In this document: piece after piece, positions 21,476 to 30,290 of the stretch | How the letters are laid out: each line of letters starts with the position of its first letter | How positions within the stretch are numbered: the stretch's first letter is position 1 | Source: Saprolegnia diclina VS20 | Lineage: Eukaryota; Oomycota; Saprolegniomycetes; Saprolegniales; Saprolegniaceae | Reading direction: 5' to 3' | NCBI RefSeq assembly: GCF_000281045.1 | Contig: NW_008246092.1 | Location: 99,084-132,311 of the forward strand | Length of the DNA stretch: 33,228 nucleotides | Position numbers and translations under genes: made by a program | Notes under the pieces: model-generated | Told to the model about the DNA's origin: nothing | Database searches by the model: none | Seen by the model: the letters and a program-made list of their open reading frames with translations, nothing else

Positions 21476-24014
21476 ATGAGCAAGCTCCGGCAGCTCTCGC
21501 CCGAGAAGGTGATCCCATCGCCGCTGCCGCTGTACAAGCTGCCCGCCGAGGCCAAGGTGCCCAAGACGGGCTGCCCGTCACGGCCGTCGCGGCTGCGCGT
21601 CGTGCGGCACTTGCACTCGAGCCCGTCCGAGCCCGAGCCGATCCTCAAGGAAGCAATCAACGACGACGACAATGAGGATGACGATGGCGACGATGACGAG
21701 ACGGCGTCGATCACGACCGTGTACAACTACTACGAACCGGCGCTCAAGCACAGCGAGGCGCCATCGACGCTCAGTTTTGACTCTGTTTTTGAGAGCGGGA
21801 ACCTCCTGCGCGCCGACCGTGTGCGCTATCAAAACCACCGCACGCGGGACGAGTCTTGTACGTCGCGAAGTCCCTTTGCACTTCATGATCGCGCGCTTGT
21901 AGACCACGAGTACGAGCTCTACGTGCATCCAGACATCAACAATAGCGCATACCGCCAGTGGTTTTACTTCCAAGTGACCAATATGGTCGTTGGTGTCGAG
22001 TACCGGTTCGCGATCGTCAACCTCGCGAAAAGCGGCGCCTTGTACCAATCGGGACTGCAGCCCGTTGTCTACTCGGAGGCGGCGGCGGCGCACGGGACTG
22101 GGTGGGTCCATGGCGGCTTCCACGTGCGCTACGACGCGTCCGAGCGCCAAGAAGGCTCCAACACGCTCAGCTTTAGCTACGTCTTTGCTACGGCCTCGGA
22201 CTGCGTCTACTTTGCGTGCATTCACCCGTATACGTACACGGGTAGCTACCGTTTTTTCATTCTCGCAGCGTTTTATTGACGGATTTTGTAGATTTACTCG
22301 ACTATTTGGACGCGCTCGAGAGCGACCCGGTGCGATCGGCCGTGTGTCGTCGCACTGACCTCTGTCAAACGCTTGCCGGCAATTCCTGCGACCTGCTCAC
22401 CATCACGTCACCGGCCAAAGAGGGTGGTCTCCCGCTTGATGCGCGCCGAGGTAGCAGTGTTGATTTGACGCACCACTTGCGATACTTTGAGCTAGTGATT
22501 GTCATATCCGCCCGCGTGCACCCCGGCGAGTCGAACAGCAGCTTTATGATGAAAGGCATTCTCGACTACCTGACGAGCGCCGTGTACGGCGCGGTCGTTC
22601 TGCGCCGGCATTTTATCTTCAAGATCGCTCCAATGCTCAACCCGGACGGCGTCATCAACGGCAACACCCGCGTGAGCCTTGCGGGTTCTTTATCTTTTGA
22701 TGGACATATTGTCTATACTTCGAAACGATACTATACTAGGCTGGGACCTCAACCGCAAGTGGGCCTATCCGGTCGAGAAGCTTTTTCCGACCATCTTTCA
22801 CCTCAAGCGGCTCATCACAAGCTTCCAGCGGCCGCAGCCGAGCGGGCCGCCGCGTGTGGCGATCTACTGCGACCTCCACGGCCACAGCATCCAGCGCAAC
22901 ATCTTTACGTACGGCTGCTACAAGTCAACTCGACGGGGCAAGTCGGCGCTCAAAATGCACGCAAAAGACGACCCGCGTGTGTTCCCCATGATCGTCGTGC
23001 GTCCTTTTCCTTTGATTTTTCGTCTACAATGAGGTCGACAGGCCAAGCAAAGCGACTTGTTTTCGTTTGCCCACTGCAACTTCAAGGTGCAAGCGTCCAA
23101 GCTCAACACGGCGCGCGTCGTCGTGCATCAGGAGCTCGGTGTTATCAACAGCTACACGCTCGAAGCGTCGTTCTGTGGCCCCGATTTTGGCGCTAAAAAG
23201 GACACACAAATGTCGATAGCGGATCTCGAGGCCATGGGCGCAACGTGGTGTCAAAGCCTCCTCGTCTACTACGAGCTACTCACAAAAGAGGGCTCCAGTC
23301 CATCGGTCGGCAGCGTGCCATCCGCGCCGACACCAGACCCGCCGCGAGCGGTCGGCCAGCCCCGCGTCGAAGACAACGACGATGTCGACCCGGAGGAGCC
23401 GACCATCACATGGGATCCCGGTCTTCTCAACGACTGCGAGTGCTTGGTGTGGCCATAAAAACTCGATATATGGATTCTATGGGGAGAATATGTAGCTGGA
23501 TGCGATGAAGCAGCACGACGACGACGACGCAGATGCACAAGATGTCGACTCGGACGTGTCGGACGCAGCCAACAACCCGATCCCGCCCAACAACGAACCC
23601 GAATTGTACCGCCCCAAGAAGCCCAAGACGCGAAAAACCAAGAAGAAGAAGAAAGGAAAACATAAAAAGAAGCCCAAGAAGCGCAAGAAGGTGCTACTAC
23701 AAGGCACCAACGGCGGCATCCTCGGTACAACATTGTTCGAAATATCGATGTTAATCAGGCGCCCAGTTCCCACAATCCCCGTCCCGCTCCCGGGCGCCAT
23801 GACGTACCGCGACCCATCGACTGCGGGCATGGACGAACCTTATATGTTGGACCTTGCGGCCATCGATACACCCACGAGCGTCTACTCGCACTTCAAGAAG
23901 CCTGCGCTGTCGCGGCCTTCGTCGGGCAGCTCGATACCGAGCCTGAGCCCCAAGTTTAGCCTACAAAAGTGCGTCGGCGCGCTCATGATACGCCCGAGCA
24001 CGGTCGAGAGATAA
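21476..24014 (+). CDS. Cytosolic carboxypeptidase (CCP/AGBL type, M14 family), probable tubulin deglutamylase
   Basis: Six exons: 21476-21857, 21903-22241, 22292-22684, 22740-22996, 23042-23446, 23496-24014; introns 45-55 bp; 764 aa. The enzyme removes C-terminal or branched glutamates, chiefly from tubulin. The CCP N-domain is clear (FDSVFESGNLLRADRV, QWFYFQVTNM, GLQPVVYSE, CIHPYTYTD). The zinc site is HPGE (H317, E320) with the third ligand H418 in CDLHGHS; the catalytic Glu is E498 in NSYTLEASFCG; LNPDGVINGN and AGWDLNRKW are also present. Intron 1 is 45 bp and in frame; removing it makes SYHEYELYVHPDIN contiguous. The C-terminal extension (exon 6) is acidic, then very Lys-rich (RKTKKKKKGKHKKKPKKRKK), a likely nuclear or microtubule-binding tail. 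If the last intron is kept, the protein ends at TAA 23456-23458 without this tail. Confidence 0.92.
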
Positions 24015-24743
24015 CATCGACTTGTCAATTGTGATATAGCACGACTTCGCGCTTGGGATTGCTATCCCTTCAAAGCGCCGCGGTTCTCCCACCGGTAGCC
24101 CAGGATGGTCAGCTGCGAAACAGTCGCGAGCAAGTCGCGACACAGTCGTGAGGCAGGGACGGGGCAGTGTACGGCGGTCGCTCAGGTCTTGCAATCGCAC
24201 GATCTTTTTTCTTTCGTGCCTTTAGTCCAAGGGTTCTGAGGTCTCAGGTTCGGCAAATCTCAGTCAGGCCGAGACCACCGGTGCAAACCACTGCGCATCT
24301 CAAGCTCGGACTCGCCTTTCACTCGGTGCCCACTCGGTGCCCGCTCCATTAATGTCTTGGGCTACCGCCTCTGTCACTACGGGAACCACGATCGATAGAC
24401 ATGCTTAGACCCATATATGGCTTGAACCTGGCAATGCATGAAAGAACACAGTGTATTCAATACACTGTATGACAATCCAGTGTTCTGGGCTGCGTTTTGC
24501 TCGGAACAATGTAAGACGGCGAATATGGAGCTGTCCCAGGACCTGACCTTTGGACGAAAGTATGACGCATCGAAGGACGCATTAAAGGCTCCTCTGTGTC
24601 CACACGCACAGTGTTGCTCACCGAATCGATGCTCCGTTCGAACTCGCCGGTTACAAATGACGCGCGCCGAATTCGAGCTCCCCTAAATTTAACCGGTTAA
24701 ATTCGGCGGCTCGTCCGCAATACGGTTACTACTGTGAGGTTGA
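24015..24743. other. Intergenic region with two palindromes
   Basis: No supported gene in about 730 bp. A stem of 9 bp with a 3-base loop lies at 24448-24468 (ACAGTGTAT/ATACACTGT). A perfect 18-bp palindrome AATTTAACCGGTTAAATT is at 24686-24703, framed by GCCGAATT (24666-24673) and AATTCGGC (24700-24707), 40 bp before the next ATG. These could be binding sites for dimeric regulators of the downstream gene. Confidence 0.5.
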
Positions 24744-25371
24744 ATGGGTGCGGCAGCGAGCAACACCAGCGCAGCCGTCGCGGCGCCGATCGCCAAGACG
24801 GGCCGCAAGGTCATCCGGACCAAGCTCCGACGCCAGGACCTCTGTACGTCGATGGTCCTGCTGAGGTCGACGTCTCATGCTTCGTCTAGTCGTCTTCCAG
24901 GGCGCAGCGCCGGTCAAGTCGGGCAAGCTCATGGAGATGGACCAGCATATCCTGCACGACGCCGAGCGCTTTGACGAGCTCGAGAAGGTCGACTTCCTCG
25001 AGGTACGCGCGCGATGCTTGCCACAACGGCTCATACCGGCGATGTAGACGGACGTCGAGGGCTTCCAGCGCACGGCGAGCGCACGCCGCAAGCCAAGCGA
25101 CGGGCCGACGCCGCTGCCGACCGACAAGTCGTGGGCCTCCAACAGCATGACGCTCGTGAGCGACGAGCCCGGTCGCTTCACGGACAACCAGTTCCGCGAC
25201 CTCCTTCGGCAGTACCGCGAGAAGCCGACGCCTGAGACCAAGACCGCGCTTGCCGTCAAGTTTGGCGCCGACCCCAGCGTGATTGAAAACATCTTGACCA
25301 ACTGCACGCCGCCTCGGGTCATGGAGCCCACGACGTCTGTGAGCTACCCGTCGGGCGTCTGGTGGTCGTAA
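24744..25371 (+). CDS. NDUFAF4-like N-myristoylated protein (probable complex I assembly factor)
   Basis: Three exons: 24744-24843, 24890-25002, 25048-25371; introns 46 and 45 bp; 178 aa. The N-terminus MGAAASN fits an N-myristoylation site (Gly2, Ser/Ala at 6), followed by a basic stretch (GRKVIRTKLRRQ). The middle has HDAERFDELEKVDFLE. The C-terminal helix pair PGRFTDNQFRDLLRQYREKP ... LAVKFGADPSVIENILTNC resembles the end of NDUFAF4 (KGK-x-(T/S)-x-x-EAL-x-LL ... YxLxxxxVxxLLxYF). NDUFAF4 sits on the matrix side of the mitochondrial inner membrane and helps assemble complex I. Similarity is by pattern only; another small myristoylated protein is possible. Confidence 0.6.
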
Positions 25372-25440
25372 TAGAGTCCGACTAAAATACCTCTCGTCAA
25401 ATCCGCATACATTCTTGTCTTACTTTCGACGAGCTAGCCA

Positions 25441-25821
25441 ATGATCCTAAATGAGCGTGGCGATGGCCGTCGCGTGGTGGGATTCACATTTGCTACATCT
25501 GCCCATGCGTCCTCAGTGGCTGTGTCCCTGCTCCCTGCAGATAGCAGATCCCGAACGTATCTTGCAGAGCGCCACTTGGCTGCCACTAAACAAGACGCGG
25601 TCGAGCCTGCGACGGTGCAGGGAAAACTCGACGTGGCCGTCGCCGAGCATGAAGACGCCACCACCCAACTAACTGGCGCCTTGGACTCTGCCGTTGGGAT
25701 CTTTTTGAACGCGCTCACCAAGTCGTACCGCGTCCAAGACATGGCTTCCTTCCGCCACGTCATCGCGGCCTCGCTTCAAGCCCCTCTCTACTTAGCATTA
25801 CTTACCAATGCTAAGCCCTAA
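25441..25821 (+). CDS. Small hypothetical protein
   Basis: 126 aa if read as one exon. The last 90 residues have GC3-biased codons and a helical, Ala/Leu-rich make-up (KLDVAVAEHEDATTQLTGAL), so this part is probably a real exon. The first part is less convincing: in a neighbouring frame, ATG 25451 (MSVAMAVA) also shows good codon bias and could join to 25548 by removing 25474-25547 (GT...AG, 74 bp, longer than the other introns). No domain recognised. It starts 70 bp after the NDUFAF4-like gene. Confidence 0.4.
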   Translation: MILNERGDGRRVVGFTFATSAHASSVAVSLLPADSRSRTYLAERHLAATKQDAVEPATVQGKLDVAVAEHEDATTQLTGALDSAVGIFLNALTKSYRVQDMASFRHVIAASLQAPLYLALLTNAKP

Positions 25822-25906
25822 TCATTCAACAACCTGATTCATTATGCTTCTGTTGTTGTTTTTGGTGGCCGCCAACGCCTTGGCGCGAATTCTACTGCAT
25901 ATTATA

Positions 25907-26143
25907 CTACGCCTTTGCTTCCTGCCAGAGGCGCAGCATGTGCCCTGACGTGATGAAGCTGTTGTAGAGCACGTCGCGGTCGAGCTGTGACCCTGTGGCT
26001 TAGAGATACTCAAGACACTCAAGACGAGCTTCCAATGACGACCTCCTTCATACGCCCAAAGAGGCTTTGCGGGTACCTGTTTAACACCTTAAGGACCTGG
26101 TTTGGATCGACACGAGCGAGTCGCGGCGCTCGATGTGCGACAT
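25907..26143 (-). CDS. Small spliced gene candidate encoding about 50 aa
   Basis: Read leftwards, ATG 26143 opens a strongly GC3-biased run (MSHIERRDSLVSIQT) to 26097. It rejoins a clear frame (SLFGRMKE) ending at 26043. A third biased exon, 25984-25907, reads LDRDVLYNSFITSGHMLRLW and stops at TAG 25907. The second intron (25985-26042, 58 bp, GT-AG) is normal. The first must be very short: 26077-26096 (20 bp) or 26065-26096 (32 bp), both GT-AG and both in frame, giving 52 or 48 aa. No family recognised. An additional upstream exon cannot be excluded. It lies tail to tail with the 25441 candidate and head to head with the channel gene, whose ATG is 231 bp away. Confidence 0.45.
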
Positions 26144-26374
26144 TGTGAACGACGGTCGTGCGTGGTGCACGGCGTCGTGGCATCTTCATTTTTGTGGTCG
26201 ATGGCGGCAAGAGGAACGTTCGAGTGCGACTCGTTCATCTGCGCTGGCGCATTGATGCTCCTGCAGATACATGGTAGGATGGAGTCTGCAGTGGCTGGTA
26301 ACTGCTGCATGAACGAGAAGAGGTTTCGGCGAAACCGGTGTGAGACCAGGTGGCCTTTCCACGCAGCCAAAACG

Positions 26375-29300
26375 ATGGGTGGCAACTCGATCCAGTCGAG
26401 CTCGAGCTCGCGGCGGACGCCGACGCGGACAGCGCGACACCGTCAGTCGATGGCGCTCACGCATCTCACGGAGCGCTACACGATGCACGAAGCCCGTGAC
26501 GACGACGATGACGACGTGGTCGAGCGCGTCACCGAACATCGGCGCGCCGAGATCAAAAAGAACCCGACCTTGCGCACGTACCGAGGATGTGCGCGGTGGA
26601 AGGTGCGGATTCGGCGCTTCATGGACGAGCCCATGAGCAGCGTTCGTGCGCAGATCTACTGCTACGTTATGATCGTCAACATCATGGGCAATTTCATGCC
26701 GTGGATGATCGAGACGCTCGACGGACCCAACCACACACCAGGCGACCCGGGCACGTGCGTCGACTGCGGCTACCCGTGGCTCTTTACGGCGCAAACGTAC
26801 TTTTACTGGAATTTCGCCTACACGATCGTTTTTACCGTCGAGTTTCTCGTGCGCTGGGCCGCGTGCAAAAGCCAAGTCCACGTATTGCCTTGTCGTACAT
26901 ACATGGTGGGGCTTATGGTCGTCTTGTATGTGATAGTACTGGCGGCGTGCCCGTACGATCCTCGACGTCCTTGCGCTTGTGCCGAGCTACTTCCTGATCT
27001 ACCACAAATATTCGGACACGCCCGAGTCTAAGTACCAGCCGTACTTGAATATGCTGCGCATGGGCCGCAACATGCGCATCGCCCACATGCTCCGCGTTCG
27101 TTGCCGCGTCCAGAGTCTTGAAAACGTCGACTTTCTCGTGCGTAGGACGTGCCTGGGATTCGCATTTTGGCCATTACGACCAAGCAGTGCATTGCACCGC
27201 TGCAAGTCACGGTGCGCGAATTTCCATATGTTTTGTTGAGTTTAGTGAGTAGGGTTATTTCCTCGTGACGATCATCATGTTGTTTGCGACCGCCTTGTAC
27301 TATGCGCAGCCGTGCTACGATGTCGAGACGTGTAAATTCACCGACGTGTTCAACGCTGCGTACTTTATCATGGTCACGTACGTCGTCGTATATATTGGGC
27401 AATCTCTGTCCAATATTACACTAAAAAATACTTAGTGTTGCGACGGTCGGGTACGGCGATCAAACGATTGATGTCAACAACGTTCTCGCACTTCTCATCG
27501 ACTGCAACGCCATGATCTTTGGCGCGCTGTACCTTGCGATGCCCTTTGCGATCATTGGCGTGCGCTACCAAGTCGCGTGGCACCGCCACGAGGTCCGCGC
27601 GCGGCGACGCCTCCAGCATCAAGACTCAAAGGTCACTGTGAGCGTCCGGCCCATTCCAAGCGTGACGCTCAACACCTATGCGCACAAGGCGACGCGTCAC
27701 TATTTGGACCTGTGTGCCGAGGTCTCGTCGTTTTGCCGCCAAATCGACACGCTCTTTGGCTTTGTAAGCTCCTTTTCTCGAGAGAGCACGGCTCAACGCA
27801 TCACTAGGTGCCCCATGACGTCATTCATGGTGTGGACCGCAAAGATCACCACGAATTACTCGTCCAGATGGTAGCCAACGCAAAATATGTCATGGTGCTC
27901 TTCCACCACAACCTTCAAGACATCAAGGCGTTCGAGCCGAAAGCATCGGTAGCAGCAGACACCAAGCCCATTGGCCGCAAGCCCAGGTACGACCGCAATG
28001 CAGTTTCTACTCACTCAATCCTGTATACTCTAGAACGCGCACGACGCTACTGCAAAGCGTTTTGCAGCTCAAACTAGTGACCAACAAGAAGCACGAACTC
28101 GTGCTTGGGACGTGGCGCTACACGCTTGCACAGTGGCTCAAGCATCCGGACGATTCCCGCGCGGGTCGGTTCTTGCACACATGCTTCTTCCTCGTTGCAC
28201 TCGCGAGCGTCCTCTTGTTCTATGCCGAGACAACGCCCGAGCTTCAGAGCTACGGACCACTGACACCACTTTGCCAGCGGGCGTTTGCTACCTACTGTGC
28301 GCAGTCAGAGAACCCTTGGACCGACCCTGGCTGCTACGTGCACGATGCGAGCGGCGGTCTACGGTCGCCATTGACGATGCTCGACTTTTACTGCGGCACG
28401 CCCAATGCCGCCGACACGTGCTTTGGTTTTGGACCCAACTATGGCCGCAACAGCTCCGATTGCAGCGGCTTGTTTCAAGATGTCGAGCGGCTCTGTAATC
28501 TCCGGCAATGCCAATCGGGGCACACTCCAGTCCTCGACATGACGCCGCACTGGGTCTACTTGGAGTGGCTTTTTGGCATCGTCTTCTCGGTCGAGCTCGT
28601 TTTGCGCTATGCAGTCGCCGAGGACAAGCGTGCATATTGCATCGCTGGCGACACGGCCATCGATGTGCTTTCCGTGCTGCCCTTTTACGCCGAGGTAGAA
28701 CTCCTTTGTCTGGATCCGGACATACAACACGTGGCATCGCGTAGGCACTGCAAGGCTTCGTCGCCGGCCACGATCCGATCTATGCCGTTGTGCCGACGTT
28801 TCCGACCGCTGCATCCATTTTGCCCATTTGCAAGACGCTACGTGTGCTCAAGCTCACGCGGGTACGTGATTTCGCTGCGGATTGGTCCTCCATCAAACAA
28901 ATCATGGTAGCACTTTCGAGCGACAACGGTCCTCGCGCAAACCGCGATTCTGTGCTGGCGCCGCCTGTTGATCCCTGTACGTTGTGGCGGCTATGACGAG
29001 TCGTGACGCGGCATGCGTAGCTCTTTTTTCTCTTCCTCTCGTGCGTTGCGACGGCGGCGCTCTTTTACGAGATCGAGCGCGGTACCCAGTGCTTTGTGGG
29101 CCTTCCGTGCACATGGTGGGACCGGCAACTCTGGACCAACGAGCTCGAACAAGGGCTGCCGCATCTCAAGCGTGTGCAGATCCAAGTGAGCACGTACACC
29201 ATCATTACCGATATGCTCCGGTCGACATACTACTCGATTGTCACGTCCGACGCGCGGACATAGTACCTCTGTCGCTCATCGTGCTTTGTGTAGTTTTACG

Positions 29301-30028
29301 ACGGTCGGGTACGGCGACCTCAAGGTCCGCACTCCGTTTGGCAAGATATTTGACATTTTGGTGATGCTCTTTGGCTCGTGCTACACGGCGATGCCGCTGT
29401 CCCTTGTTGGCGGTCAATTCTACGCTTGCTACGAGCTCTACCTGCTCGAGCAGACGGTATATACGATGAGGTTTCATTCTATGCCAACGTCCATGTAGGG
29501 CGAGGACGTTACCGATGCCGGGCCGCGCGAAGACCATATTCCCAAGCACCTCGTTTTGTCTCCAGATGAAGTCGAGACGCTCCGCAACTGCAACGTACTC
29601 GTGATCCTCCTCGACGAAATGATCCACAACATCCACCGACTCAACGACCTCACGCCGCACGCAAGCTTCCTCGAGATCGTTCCTACCGAACGCACGGGCC
29701 ATCGAAGCAGCACTCAAGGCACGCGCAAGAGCATGAACGAGTCGATGGAGCTCGTGCGCCGCCGCGCGTCCGTGGGCCAGCAGATTGCGCGGGTCTTGCC
29801 AGGTCGGCGGTCCGTCGCTGACGTCTACGCGCCGACGGAGCTCGAGCGCATCCACGAGTATGCCCGTGTCCGCGGGCACCTACGGGACGCCTCGCACCTC
29901 GTGACGGTACGCTTCGTCAATTTGGCGCCTCGTGAACGTTGGTCTCGTAGACCATCTTTTTCCAATTTACGAGCCTCGTCGAGAAGATCGCTGAAGCGAC
30001 GCACAGCGAGTCGTATACGGAATTTTAG
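26375..30028 (+). CDS. Tandem two-domain (2 x 6TM-pore) voltage-gated K+-type channel
   Basis: Thirteen exons: 26375-26881, 26937-27095, 27146-27211, 27253-27377, 27436-27763, 27808-27986, 28034-28694, 28745-28861, 28911-28976, 29021-29244, 29294-29456, 29499-29906, 29951-30028; introns 41-58 bp, GT-AG; 1026 aa. Each half has S1-S4, a S4-S5 linker, S5, pore and S6. Domain 1: S4-like RMGRNMRIAHMLR, S5 FLVTIIMLFATALYY, filter TVGYGDQ (289-295). Domain 2: S4-like CKTLRVLKLTR, S5 LFFLFLSCVATAALF, filter TVGYGDL (814-820). Both filters are the K+ signature, so a plasma- or endomembrane K+ channel is expected, with two subunits forming one pore. The N-terminus is cytosolic and acidic (DDDDDDVVE). 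The S1-S2 loop of domain 2 is an extracellular insert of about 110 residues with eight Cys. The C-terminus is cytosolic without a cyclic-nucleotide domain. Donor 26882 was chosen over 26876 on splice consensus. Confidence 0.88.
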
Positions 30029-30290
30029 CCGCCAAATACAATGTACAAGTTGTCATCGGCGAGCTCAAACGGTTACGAACTTCAACGTCCCATCGAAACC
30101 GGTTGGTGGTGGTTACACCCATGAGCCACACGAACGCACCCGCTCGGTACTGACGGATTGCACTACTAGTATTCAGTAGCACCGGCAACTTGGCTATTTG
30201 ATAAATACGTGATCGCTTTGGCGTCGATCGAAACGGTAAAATCATCGTTTGATTACGAGCTCCACATGTGACGGGAAAGATCGTCGCATT
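30029..30290. other. Convergent 3' intergenic region
   Basis: Between the channel stop and the stop of the LRR gene. No feature recognised. Confidence 0.4.

Noticed and set aside
23724-23759. Possible 34-bp GT-AG intron inside the last carboxypeptidase exon
   Set aside because: Removing it shifts frame and soon meets a stop; the unspliced frame keeps good codon bias to the end.
24438-24686. 82-codon plus-strand frame
   Set aside because: No codon bias, no motif, and it overlaps palindromic promoter-like sequence.
26876-26881. Alternative donor for the first channel intron
   Set aside because: GTCCAC at 26876 is in the same phase but a poorer donor than GTATTG at 26882; the difference is only two residues, so it remains possible.
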